From the NCBI GenBank assembly GCA_017163975.1, contig JAFFSR010000227.1:2976001-3040000 (forward strand): 64,000 nucleotides of DNA, read 5' to 3'. Origin of the DNA: Anastatus disparis (taxonomy: Eukaryota > Arthropoda > Insecta > Hymenoptera > Eupelmidae). Both the position numbers and the translations under genes were made by a program. The notes under the pieces were generated by a model that saw nothing but the letters and a program-made list of their open reading frames with translations, had not been told where the DNA came from and did not search any database. Below, in pieces: positions 14,071-26,920 of this stretch. Position 1 is the first letter of the stretch; every line of letters begins with the position of its first letter.

Positions 14071-15893
14071 TGCTGCAGCTAAATATAAACGTATACGAGA
14101 GCTAAAGAGAGGAAGGGGGTGGAAAGCTTTCTCTGTATTATGTTACCATATTGTTGTATATACGCGTCATCTCCATTCATTAATGAACGATCTTTCTCTC
14201 CTATCACGTGTCGATGAGCGAACAATCGTTTGGAAATTGTGTTTATGTGGGGATGGAGAGGGGAAAATCCAGTTTGGATGCAGCATTGAAATTTCGGTGT
14301 TGTCTAGACAGGTTTCGTTAGTGTATTTTATAAATATCTTCGTAATATACTTGTGTAGGTAGTTTCGAACGATGCTTGGATTTGTACATTAATTCTTGAA
14401 ATAAATATTCTATTGATTTAAAGAATTATTTCTTGGATAATATAATTATAATTTTTTTTTTTCACAAATAATACGAATTATATTTACTAATGAAACTTTA
14501 TATACCATTAAAGTTTTTTTTATGATAAAACAAGATGTAAATATATTTTTAATTAATGAATATAAAAAGTACTTTTTAAGTGAAACAGTATAAAAGCGCA
14601 ACTGTTAATTAAACTTTATTAAAAGTATACAGAACTGCAGGATCTTTATCAAGATTTTCTCATTGAAAAAATTTAATATAATTGTTAAACGAATGATAAT
14701 TGAGAAATTTTTTATTCTTATATTGAATTTAAAATAACTTCAATTTTAACTTGTTTAAAGCATTTTATTATTTGCAATGGATTGATTGAGATCATGAAAT
14801 AATTTAAATTTTTATATGACGCAAACAAATTTTATATAGTCAGATATAGTATGTAACATTCTATAAATTAACTTTTGATTTTACGCCGTATTAATCGGTC
14901 GATTATTTTAAAACTAAAGCCTTCGCAAACATTTTCCTCCAATTAAACTGAATAAAAATTGTTGATAATCGTATTTTATAAACTTTGATAATAAACCGTT
15001 AACAATAATAACATAAACTTGAGCGAGCAGTAAATCAACAAAAGCAATTTTAACCAAACAAAAGTTAAAATCAATTTGTATTCTCATCCTTTATTGATAC
15101 GTAATCATTTTTAAAAATTTAAGACACAGAGAGACTCGAGCTTACCTGCAATGTCTTAATAACTTAAAACTTACGATACAAGAAGCAAAAGAAAAATAAA
15201 AGTATATAACAAGAAAGAACTTTCCTCTCTCTTTTACTCTTTCTTAGTGCGCGCTCTGGAAAATTAAGATCTGTAACGTTAAATCGCGCTTTTTTTTTCT
15301 TTCTTTCCTTTTTTTTTAGAGTGTTTTTTTTTTATCTTTTCTTTTTTGCACTCTCTAGGATTCCCGTCGGGAGATAAAGCAATTTCCTCAAACTTTTAAC
15401 GCGACCGAGAAACCGTGCTTCACCTCTTTTTTTTCTATCATGTGGATAGCGATATCTTGTTGAAATGAGTATAAAAATCATCTATACGTATACATCAAAG
15501 TATTATATCTGTAACATATAGAAGAGTTTGAAATTAAAAAAGTAAAGTAGCTTTATAATATTAATTATAAAAGTTCAGTGCTTATAATTAAAAAAATTTT
15601 TCAACATTGATTAAACATTAAAATTTTATTGCGCATTAAAAATTGGGTCAAATCAATTATTAAGAGAATCGGGAAAAAAATTGTCTCAACTTTTTTTATG
15701 AACAATAATGATTAAAATATTATTAAAGCATAAAAATAGAACTTTTTACTCGCACATTATTATATAATATATTCTGTAGAATACTTTCATTAATTTTTGA
15801 AAAATATTTTCATTCTCATTCTTACACTTACTCAGAAACTAAAATTTAATTAAAAATTTTTTAATATAAAATAAAGATTGACTTCAAATGTTA

Positions 15894-16564
15894 CTGACTA
15901 GGAGAGTATCACATCTCCGGATCACGGATTTTGCTCTAACTTTGAGATAGGTTTTCAGATGTCAAAATATGGAAAAAGCCAGAGTTATAGACCCCAACGC
16001 TCAATATTTCTCTAGTTGCAGGCGATTAAAGAAAATCACTAAAAAAGTTACTAGATTTTCAAACGCTTATAATTCTTTGGCATTAATAGCTAGACGCTTG
16101 TAACTGTTTTTAAATGAAAGCTACGTTCAAATCCTTTCGAAAAAGCACCTATAGCATATCAAAATATTATTTTTCCTCAGAGTTACAGCGTTATAAGAAT
16201 TTGAGCTGAATTTCCTTTTAAGAATGTTAATTAATGATAAATGTTAAAATGTAGTACAATTTTCATAACGCTGTAACTTTGGGAAAAATAATATTTTGAT
16301 ATGCTATAGGTGCTTTTTCGAAAGGATTTGAACGTAGCTTTCATTTAAAAACAGTTACAAGCGTCTAGCTATTAATGCCAAAGAATTATAAGCGTTTGAA
16401 AATCTAGTAACTTTTTTAGTGATTTTCTTTAATCGCCTGCAACTAGAGAAATATTGAGCGTTGGGGTCTATAACTCTGGCTTTTTCCATATTTTGACATC
16501 TGAAAACCTATCTCAAAGTTAGAGCAAAATCCGTGATCCGGAGATGTGATACTCTCCTAGTGAG
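15894..16564. mobile_element. Palindromic (fold-back) MITE with TA target duplication
   Basis: A 671-bp element is bounded by TA at 15892-15893 and again at 16565-16566. Its ends are the inverted sequence CTSACTAGGAGAGTATCAC (S is G on the left, C on the right). Comparing the arms base by base, 15897-16176 is the exact reverse complement of 16282-16561, about 280 bp with no mismatch. Similarity then decays through 16177-16200 into a ~55-bp AT-rich loop centred on 16229. No transposase is encoded. The TA duplication and absence of coding capacity fit a non-autonomous Tc1/mariner-type element, but the family is inferred from the target site only. The lack of differences between arms suggests a young insertion or arm homogenisation. 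Confidence 0.85.
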
Positions 16565-16807
16565 TATTAGAAAAAAGTTCAAATTAATTAAAAAAATTAA
16601 ATTTCACACCTGTTAAGTTCTTCGTAAAAACTGATAATATAATTTCTTATTTAAATGTTATCCAACCATTTAAATTCATATAATAATAGAAAAAAAACTT
16701 TTTGAAAAAAATTTGTAAAAATAAATGAAATAATACATGTAAATTATAACTGATACGAATAGAAAATGTTATTAACTATCTGATCAACGTTGGCAGCTCC
16801 AACTATA

Positions 16808-16819
16808 GGGGGGGGGGGG
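16808..16819. repeat. Poly-G run (12 bases)
   Basis: Twelve consecutive G residues, followed by TGGAAGGGGG, about 240 bases beyond the palindromic MITE. Confidence 0.95.
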
Positions 16820-18598
16820 TGGAAGGGGGCGTAATTGCGATTGCATTTGTAGTATCCGTAACTAATAATTACTTGTCTGCAGCAAGCGTTGCTTTGGTTA
16901 TGCGTACAAAGCCTACACCTGTCGCTTCTATATAAAGCGTCATCAAATCGTTAACCGCAGTACGTAATATACGCTTTTGCGGAAAAACCAATATCAATGC
17001 TTTTAAATTGTTCATAAATAATATACAATGTTGTTATACAAGCTGTCTAACAAAACGTTTCTTTTTTAAATATGACCAAAAATATATTTGGACCGTTAAA
17101 TAAAGATTCTTTTTTTTCTTCTATTTTACATATTTCCTGCGTAAATAATGCAATTAAAATTTTATTTCAATGGAAATCTTTTTTATACTTGCATTTATCG
17201 TCTGACCTAAAAATCAAGTGGACCTTTAAATTGGAGAATGAAAATATTGATTGACTATTCAAAATAAAAAACGAAAAAAAAGAGAGAAATACATCAATAA
17301 TGTAAAAAAGGGAGAAATTGTGTACGGTATAGAAAATTGACAATTGAAGAAATAATAAATATGAATCAACGGTGCAATAAGGCAAACAAAATTGTTTGAA
17401 TAGTTGAAAATTTTTTTGTATTTATTAACGGTTTACAAATCATTCAATTTATTTATACAGTGTAAAGCCATTTCATTGATTTTTTTTGCATAATAAAGTT
17501 ATTAAAAGCTTTTGAATTTTTTCTTGAATTTAAAATTTTATAAAATTATGTAACTTTACTCCAATATTGTAGTACAGATTGGCATTTTTAAAAATAACAT
17601 TTATGGATTCAATCCCGAGAACTTATTTTTATATTTTGAGTTTCAACGTATGTTTAGTTTTAAACTATTCATTTTGCTATTTTGCAAAGTAGTTCAAAGA
17701 TGAATAATTCATCTTTCAAATCTATTTGGGTTTGTTTGTAATCTTATAAAAATACACAAATTTAAAAAAAAACTGAAAATAATTTTTTAACTCTTCTTAT
17801 TTCGGCATTTAAAAGATTAAGTTTTTAATTTTTTAAAATCGCACCAGATTATGTTTGCATGTTTAAACGCAAGCTCAAAATATTGTAATTTCGAAGCTAT
17901 GTCAATTTTCTGCAGAGCAACAAAACGTTAAATTTTTAGTAATCTTTGTGTAAAATGGTCAAATTTTACTAAACGGAAATGTAAATTGTTTGTGATAGTA
18001 AAAAAAATGATGATTATATTTTAAGGCAATTTTAAAATCTCATTCCAGGAGACTAAAATTTTCAGATGGAAAATACTGTACACGAAATTTCACTTTAAGA
18101 TCTTTATTGTGCAATATGTAAAATACATCCAAAGTTACATAAAACATAAAATAAAATAAACGTGCACGTACCAAGATTTGTATTCTATTTAAAATAGCTC
18201 CAAAATGCTATTTTGTATCAAAATAAAAAAAAGCCTTATATCAACGTCATAAAAATAGAAGCGCAAAAGCAAAAAAAAAAATAAACTAAAAAAGATAAAC
18301 CCTTGAAAAAAGAAACACGAAAGAATACATTCCTAAACACGTCACTCGAAAAAATACATCCTCAAAAGATGAAAATCCTCCAAAAATAAAAGAAGAGCAG
18401 AAAAAAAATCCTCAAAAGCTTACAACAAACATTCTGACAATCTTTTTTTTTTCTTTGAAAAAAAAAAAAAATTTTTTTTTCATCTCATATATGTCTCAAC
18501 GCCCTCGACATGCGTAATACGTATGCTTTCTCGCGCACTTGCTATTTTCGCAAAGCGCACATACTCGTTAACAAGCAGCTTTTAAAACCTTCCTCCAC

Positions 18599-18615
18599 CT
18601 ACTACTACTACTACT
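18599..18615. repeat. (CTA)n microsatellite
   Basis: About five and a half CTA units in a comparatively GC-rich patch. Confidence 0.9.
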
Positions 18616-19060
18616 TCGAAAATACTCGACCTAGTGAGCGAAGGACGACGCAGGAAACAAGGCGGAAATGAGTGCTATGGAAAGAGAAAGGGAACGACGG
18701 AGAGAAAGACAAAGATGGAGAAAGCAGTATGATGTGCATGTGTATAGTAACAAACGCTAGCTAGCTTTCGCAAGCTCTGACTATTAAAAGCCATTTACGC
18801 CAAGCGATTTACGTTGTTTCATACACGATATTACCAGCGCGCGATCTATCCTCCTAATACGTTCGATAATCCTAAAATATGGGAAACATTATAATTTAAA
18901 AGGAATCATAATATTTTTGACGTTATTATTTGTTATAAAGAAATTGTGTTATTTTTATTGTTTTATAAATAGAAACATTCAAACTTTTGTCTAAAAAAAA
19001 CATTACTTATGTTAACCACTGAAGGTATTTTGTTTTGTCCTAACAATTTATACACTAACT

Positions 19061-19098
19061 TATGTGTGCATGCATATGTGCATGTATATGTGCATAAG
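19061..19098. repeat. Short tandem repeat, ~12-bp unit, three copies
   Basis: Three successive variants of TATGTGCATGTA are present: TATGTGTGCATGCA, then TATGTGCATGTA, then TATGTGCATAAG. The block is flanked by the inverted octamers AACTTATG and CATAAGTT. Confidence 0.75.
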
Positions 19099-22000
19099 TT
19101 GTATGAGCGAACATCGGTTAAACGAAAATGCATTTAACGACGAGGACGACGTGCACATGCTATTACTTTGTAATCGACGGCGTATAGCCAACGACACGAG
19201 TAGTGGCGCTTTGCGTTTACTGCCATAGTCTTTGACTGTTGGTTATAACATTTTGTATCACCATAATGAACATTTTCTTTTTACGAAAAAAATTCAAACT
19301 CGCATTAAACAAATTGAAGATTTTTATTTTTCTACAAGTATTTTGGTCATAATTATAATACACAATAATCGAAATTTATGATATTGTTTCATGATTTGTA
19401 GAATACATTAAATTAAAGCCAGTGGGTTTCAATCATTATCTTTGGCACACATTGCTTGACCTAGTGAAATATTCGCGAATAACAGTTGCGGTATTACGCA
19501 TGCACTTGTCTGCTTCTAATAGATATTACTATACAAATTATTATCGATTGGTTCGTTGAACTTTTTTGTTTTAATATTATATAGGGCATTATTGAGTTTT
19601 GCTAAATGCAGTGTACGGTTAATATTTTATAATGTGTAGATGAATATTTGGATGTTATTTTATTATTTGGTAGAAAAACTAGAATTAGAAACAATAATCC
19701 TTGTGATTGGTGAAATTTTTAAAAAATTTGTGATCTATTAATTTTTTAACTTAATTTGAATGGATTTAAATTTTAAAGAAAAATGCCTCTTTCCATTTAT
19801 GTAAAATTTCAAACTATTAAAAAGTATCACATAAACAAATAATTTAGTTTTCAACTTATAAATTTATCAGATATTAATTCATCTTAAAATATTTTTTATC
19901 ATTCGAGTAATAGTAAAATTTACTTGATGTAGTAGGTAATCGCAATGCGTTTATTTCTTATATATGAATTTAGAACCTAACTATATTCACTGAAGATATT
20001 CGTCATATTAAATTATCTATTTGCTGTGGTGTTGCGTCACGTGTAAACTTTCTATGAACAATGGGAAACATGAAAGTTATAGAATTGAAAATCAGCGAAT
20101 ACATTTAATGAATTGTTCAATTTCATAAATAAAAGTAGTTTGAATCAATAAGTAAAATTATATTAATTCTCATAATTTTGTTTTAATTACAGCGTTTGTT
20201 ATGAACGATTGATAAAATATTCGTTTGGATTTCATTCAACACAAATGAAAACATAGTCTTGAAAACTTCATTACATTTTCATGTATGATCTACTGCATAC
20301 CTATTTTGATAAATGTCTGACTTCAGCATGTTAATACTACTGAAAGTTTTTTAAAGCGTTTGTATGAAAAGCATTAAAAATTATTAAATCTACTGAAATT
20401 AAATAACTTTTGTATATATTTTTTGATTAAATTTGATATTTTCAACATAACAAAAGATTATTATTTTGCTTGGTAAGGAAAAGAAAAATAAAAAAAAAGG
20501 ATTATTTTCAGTATCATTACTTTTTTTGAGTATATTACGTGTTTTTATTATACCGATGTAATCTTTCATTATTTTAACATATTTCCGTTAATTAAGCTAT
20601 AAATTATTCATCTGATTAAATCAAAATATTATGTTTTTATCCTATTTAACGCTTAATGTTTAATCATTTGAACTTTATCAGTATGCTTTAAAATTAAAGC
20701 TAAGGCTACTCTGTATACATTTCATTGAGTCAACATGCAGAGTTTATGAAAGGAAAATTAAATTACCATAAGTTTTTGTTTATTTAATCAATATGAAAAC
20801 ACTTTGCGAAGTATACTATAACGTCGTATATAAACAAACCTATAGACTGTATCTTTGACTTTCTTTAACTTATAGTATATAAAGGGGGTTAAACTCATGG
20901 AAAAGGAGAAGTTTTGACCTGTTTGAGTAAATAAACCACTTGTTTGAATAGATCTTATTTAGTGAGTATAAGGAAGAAAAGGCTGAGGGGGTGGAAGAGG
21001 GGTGGTGCTGTTGGGTTTTAGTACTGGCATGTTATTTTAGGTCATGTATAGCATCTAAATGCTACAAGCGTACATAGAGAGAAGCAGCTGTGATTAGTAA
21101 AGGGCAAATTAGGTCCGGGGGTAAGAGGGGGTGTTACTACGGTTAGAGAAACGAATAGTGGGTCAATAGTTAATACAAGATGTATTTATACGAATGTATA
21201 CACGCAATTAGAAGGGTGCGATTTTGTTATTCTTCGAGCTTAGCATTATAATATTTTATGGACCCATACACCCTATTTTATTTAGACCCCTTTTTTTTAC
21301 CTTTTACGAGTAGGGTAAGTGTACTTAGAAAAAAAAGGAGAAAAAATTTTATTGAAATTTTATTTGCGCTTTAATGCAAGTGCAGTTACCTTCTAAAGTA
21401 TTTCAATAAAAGAATTTTATTATATTGAAATAAGGGGGTGAAAAAAAGTGGGCAAGTATATGGAGTGGGGATGAAAAGAAGAGAAGAGGTTAAAAAAAAG
21501 GAAGAAGAAATTTTTCATCGTAATCGAGTATACGCGATATAACTATCAATAAAGAGGCGAAAATATTCCATTATAAAGCTCTAAAATGGTTTATTACCCT
21601 TTTTCTTTTTTAAAGCCAACAAAAATGAATCGGCTAAAGGAATATGAAAAGTGTATGAAGTGACTATAAAACAGGAAACGAATATAAAATTCCGCACCTA
21701 TATACCTTTTTGAGTATTGTATACATTGTTCATAAACGTTTACCTCTATCTTTAGCCTCTTTTATTTACTTTTTTCTTTTCAGGGTAGTTCCCGGCTATT
21801 AATCGTAGCCACAGGTAAATGCGAGCAGGCACGAAGGAATATGTTTTTATATTATGATGAAAGGGAGAAAATTCCGAATAAAGAGCATATAAGAGTTTAC
21901 GGCGATTGACCGCTGACCCACTTAAACAATACCGGCGGTTATTGCTATTTTTTACAATTTTACACTTTCACGCTACGGGTTTGCCTATTTGATTGCTTCT

Positions 22001-22501
22001 GGCGTGATCAAACTTTTAAGAACAATAACTTCAAATTTATACGGCTAGACCATTTATTTTTTACTTCGCTTTATTTTCAATATAGACCTGGTTGTTATTT
22101 TCATTTTTTAAAAAGTCTGTAGAACAATTCTACTAGAACTAATGAACATATCGTTTAAAAATAAGCAGCGCCTATTCCATCCATAATAGACATTAAATAC
22201 CTCAAGAACCTTATAACTAACTATTTTAAAAATTTAAAAACTTACATGTGATGACATTAAACTTACACAATGAATTTTGAAATAATTCTATGGAATTCAT
22301 CCTCTACTTTTCTTTCACTACTCTTAACTCTCATATACACAAATGAATTTTTAAAGTAAATTACTGTTTAACCAAACAATATAAAATAATAAAGCATACA
22401 GCAATGCCAAATATAACATCGACAGAATTACACTCGTATAGAATCGAGAGAAATGAACGTGGGCATGGTATACGCAATACCACAAGTGGTAAATTATCAA
22501 A

Positions 22502-22521
22502 ATGTACATCCGGATGTACAT
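22502..22521. repeat. Perfect 20-bp palindrome
   Basis: The sequence ATGTACATCCGGATGTACAT equals its own reverse complement. It contains no spacer. Open frames overlap it on both strands, but neither has protein-like features. Confidence 0.9.
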
Positions 22522-22887
22522 CGGACATTGTGCTAAATGTATATACGTATATAGGGTTAGGTATATATGCATATGCATTTAATGTATGGTATTCCTATCT
22601 GAATTATTTCGCTGAGTGTTCTCGTTGGTTAAAATAAAAAAAATTTTTTTTATATTAAAAACAAATGAAAATGTTGAGTTTCTATTTGTTTTTATTAAAA
22701 TATTACTGATTTTTACAAGATATAGTTATGTTTGAGTATATAAAAATATTTTAATAAAACGTTTTTGCGAAGCATTATAATGAAAGAAATAATTTTATTT
22801 ATAAAGTTATTTAATTTATTTAAAATATATTTAAATTCAAATGAAAAAATGTTTTAATTAATGTATATTCTTTAAACTTTTCGTATC

Positions 22888-23080
22888 GAGGTAGTCAGTG
22901 GCTCAGTCGGTAGAGCGATGGATTCATAATCTCGAAGATCCGAGTTCGAATCCCGCTCTCGGCCAAATAACACAAGCACCACTATATGTTATATGTGCTT
23001 TGTTCACGAACACACTAAAAACCTCCGTCGTTAATTGGCATCGTAATGATGCACAAAAATAGCGACGTTAAATAAAAAAA
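22888..23080 (+). mobile_element. tRNA-derived SINE, copy 3
   Basis: Plus-strand member of the family. The A box TGGCTCAGTCGG is at 22899-22910 and the B box GAGTTCGAATC is at 22942-22952. The body follows the tRNA-like head and ends in AGCGACGTTAAATAAAAAAA. Where the other copies read ATTCGTAAT in the anticodon region, this one reads ATTCATAAT. The head starts GAGGTAGTC, not GAGGTCGTC. Confidence 0.92.
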
Positions 23081-24170
23081 TATTAAAAATGACTATTCAA
23101 GTTATCACAAAATACGTTCTTTTTTATTGATAAATATTTTAATTAATCAAATTAGGAATTATTTCCTTATTTTGTTAATCATAATAAAAAATTACTTAGA
23201 CTTTATCTTTAATTAAAAAAAAAAAAAGAAACAAGTGGCTCATCAATTTTATAAAACTCTGGTTTCCCCATTGAAAAAGCTTCCAGTATTTATTGCGCTT
23301 TATTAATGCTAAAAAAAATAATAATACCAACAACGGGTTTTACAGCTTAATCGTAAAAGATAAATTAATAAACAAAATGAACGTAATAGTTTACGCTGTT
23401 TATACGTTGTTGTACATCCGCAGCAATAAAAGTTTACCTATTGCGTAGCGAGAAAAAAAAAATAGGTGTAATTATTTTCTTTAGCGCTATGTTTGAAGCT
23501 TATACCAGTACTGGTGTGCGCGGGCTTTGTGAAAACATATAAAATCATGCGTCTCGTGGACGCCTGTTCGATTTAATTTCCGCGCCAGATGTGACGTTTA
23601 TTTCTCAAGCCCGAACAATTTTTCTCTTTTTCTTTGCAATATCTCCTTTTACTTTCTGTCATCCATATCCCACAAAGAAATCTTATATACCATTTTCTTT
23701 CTCTCTTTTTGCTCGTTCGTTTCTTCTTTTCATCTGTTTCGCACTCTCGGGTTTTAAGGGCGTAAAACGGTAATTTATATCGCCACTCGCGCGCGGTGTG
23801 AAAAATAAATGATACAAAGAAAAAGAAAGAAAAGAACAAGACAAAAAAAAAAGGTAAAACGTGTATAAAGTACCGTGGCACAATGTGCAATTGCTTCGAA
23901 AATGAAATTTTCACGGATTACCTTTTGGAGTGAACGTATATATAATCGTCGTCTAAATGCTCTTGAGCGTATATATGTATACATGAATTTCTAGATATAT
24001 AGATATAGTATGACATAGCTTTTCATTTTGTAAACGGAGGTTTTCGCTCATCCGCGAATGCGAATAGGAGGAGGTCCCTGGGATTGATGCGGCCGACCTA
24101 CGCTTTTATATGGATTAAGCCCACCGGAAGTGCATTCACTAGAAGAGCTTCCCACCTTAAGTGCACATCG

Positions 24171-24184
24171 TATATATATATATA
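24171..24184. repeat. (TA)n microsatellite
   Basis: Seven TA units. Confidence 0.9.
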
Positions 24185-24278
24185 CATACCATACCTCTTT
24201 CCTTGATCTCTTTCTCTTTAAACTCTCTTTCATTTCCCTCCATACGCTTTAATGCCTTTCAATGGCACAACCAACTCA

Positions 24279-24296
24279 CTCTCTCTCTCTCTCTCT
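24279..24296. repeat. (CT)n microsatellite
   Basis: Nine uninterrupted CT units. Confidence 0.9.
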
Positions 24297-25501
24297 TTCT
24301 CTTTTGCTGATATCCTACGACAAATATATATGTGTATGCATGCTTTAAATACCGTTTTGTCGTGACTCTTCTTCTTTGCACAAAGTGTATATCCCTTGTG
24401 TTGATGTAATTTAGTGAAATGCAAGAATTACTTATGCTCACTTACGTCTATTCATGTCTTTTTTTTTCTGTTTTATACACATTAATTCAAGATATTTTAT
24501 CAAACTGAAAGAAAATATTAATTGAAAATCATTTCGTTTTATAAATATTAAAATAATGCTTTTAAATTACGTAGTTGATTAAGCTCAAAAGAAAGCTCTT
24601 TATAAACGGTAATGAAATTTTTTTGCATTGTTCAAAGATTATTAAGAATGCTATATAATAATGATTCTCATAAATGCGAAAATAATTGAGAGCATTCTTA
24701 TTTTACTTTCGTTTTGCAAATATAAATAACGCTTTGAATTTAATTTTTGTTAATTTTAATGAAAGATTTTTTGCAACAGAATTTAATAATAAAGTTAATT
24801 AATATTTTTTATTTAAAATCCTTTAAATTGATATTAGCATATGTTATAATAATATTCTTCATAATAAACAATGATTAAAGGTTATTTTTAAACAAAATGT
24901 ATATTTATTATTAAAAACTCATTTTAATTTTACAATTTTTGTGAAACAGATTTTTATATTTTGTATATTGCATATATTAAATGCATAGCAAAAATGTGAT
25001 ATTATAAAAAGTTAAAGCTCGTTCTAAATAAAAATAAAATTTTCATTTTCAACTTTAAAATCAAAGTGAATTTTGGCTCTAGGTAATTTAGCGCGTAATT
25101 ATTAGAATCCATAGATATAGAATAATTTTTTTTCCATCTTAAAAAGAAAATTATTTTTAGTCGCTAAAGCTTTCATTCAATATAAGAAAAAGACTAGGAG
25201 AAAACTAAAGAAAAAAAAAAATTAGCGATTGTTCGACTACTCCCGATGAAGATATCCAAGCAGCTTTTCTTCATTTTCTCCTGCAGCTCTTGGCCTCATT
25301 TTTTTGTAATATTACGTAGTCAGATCTCCCAAGACATTTTCTAACCTTTTCTAAGAAGAAAAAAAAGAAGAAAATAGAAAAAAGAAAGAACCCTTACGGA
25401 TTTAAGCTCGAGTACTTTCGACTTAATCAAGCGAACTTTAGGCCTAGGCGCTTTTCTTCCTCTACTTCATTTTACCAACTAACAAGAATCCTAAAGTTTG
25501 C

Positions 25502-25518
25502 ATATATATATATATATT
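25502..25518. repeat. (AT)n microsatellite
   Basis: About eight AT units. Confidence 0.9.
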
Positions 25519-26896
25519 ACGTAAAAATAAAAAAAAGTAGATATCTTTATTTGGCCTTCTTTTTCTTATGAAAATTATGCGCATCCTCAACCTTTTTTTT
25601 TTCTTTTCTTTTACATTTTTTTTTCTCTTTTCCTTTGTCGACATTTTTCTTTGCTTGCAAATGAGTTCGTACCAACTTAAGAATGACGTTGAGTATACTT
25701 TAGATAAACTTGTAATTTTTTTTTTCTTCTCCTTTTATTTTATTTCTCCATTGCAATGCCGGAGCGCTTCTTTTAATGAGGCAGGTATTTGAGATTTTTC
25801 GGTTAACAACGCTACGTATAGCGCTGGGTGTAAGCAAACATTGATTCCAAACATTATGGTATATATATACGTATAGCTTAATTAGGAAGCGAGAAGCAAA
25901 TGTTTGCGAATTAAAATTAATAATTTGCTCTTTAGTTTGTTTACCGGAGAAAGTTTAGGCTAAATATCCTGATTAAAGACTAAAATTTTTCATTACCCAT
26001 AAATAGGATCGAATTATGAAATTAATCATTATTTTGTATAATCAAAACGTATGAATGTTTTCAATACAGATTATGAGTTTTGTGATATTATATTCCTTAT
26101 CGATTTTTAATAAATTATTAATTAACTACTTATTTGCAGTTTCATGATTATGAAGAATAATTTAAAAATGTTAATTAAAAGAAATTACGATTTTATAAGA
26201 TTGTTATGTTATAAAAATAACGAACTTTCAACGAGAAACTGAATACTACTTAATTTATTAATTTAAATTGTTAATTTTCAATTTAAATTAAAAAGATTGA
26301 GATTACAGTTATTATTTGAATTGATTATTATTTTTTATTCGAATCTATATATTTAATTCAATTGTTAATATTCATAAATTACTATATTAATATATAACAT
26401 ACATTATTTTTTATTATCTATTTTTAATTGTTAGAAAATAATCGGAACGTAAAATAATGCAGTATATAGTAAAACATGACGTTGCATAAGTCACGATATT
26501 ATTCTACGATGTAAGCTCGAGCAAGTGAAAAAGAGAAGAGAATAAAAAAGTAAATGATGCCGGCAAGCATAAACATCCGAAAAAGTTTAAAAAGAAGGTC
26601 ATCGCATTTAAAATTGTACTTGCATATGCAGCGTACAGGTGCATCTTTCCCCCCAACAGTTTAAACAGGTCGTCGTGAAAGTCGTCGGCAATGAAAAGAC
26701 AAGAAAAAAAAACAGAAAGAAGAAAGAGGTCAAAGCTTATCCTCTCCCAAAAAAATATATAAGAAAATGAGAAGGTAAAGGGACATCGTGGAAAAAAAAA
26801 AGTGAAGTACACTTTTTCCAGCTTGGCCTCTTTCTTTCCTTTCTTCTCTTTTTTTTTTCATTCTCTCTGACATTCTATTTGTTTCCGCTAAGCGCA

Positions 26897-26920
26897 CACC
26901 GGCACAGGAGTGTACCGGTG
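26897..26920. repeat. Tight GC-rich hairpin
   Basis: CACCGGCACA pairs with TGTACCGGTG in nine of ten positions around a four-base GGAG loop. It stands out from its AT-rich surroundings. There is no T run directly after it and no adjacent gene, so it is not called a terminator or an RNA gene. Confidence 0.6.

Larger units (their letters stand above)
12467..15893. other. Gene-free AT-rich stretch
   Basis: No gene is recognised. Features seen are an 11-base C run, a CT repeat and a pyrimidine-rich block at about 15230-15450. The patch at 13700-14350 is less AT-rich and has several CpGs, but it holds no frame with protein-like composition. Confidence 0.65.
16565..22887. other. Gene-free AT-rich stretch
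   Basis: No gene is recognised. The stretch contains a 12-base G run, several A or T runs, and a less AT-rich CpG-bearing patch at 18490-18870 with a (CTA)n repeat. A G-rich stretch at about 20880-21140 contains several runs of four or five G. A 20-bp perfect palindrome lies near its end. Open frames are short and of AT-rich composition. Confidence 0.65.

Noticed and set aside
18420..18485. T-run/A-run/T-run hairpin as a structured element
   Set aside because: Pairing comes only from homopolymer runs, which are ubiquitous here.
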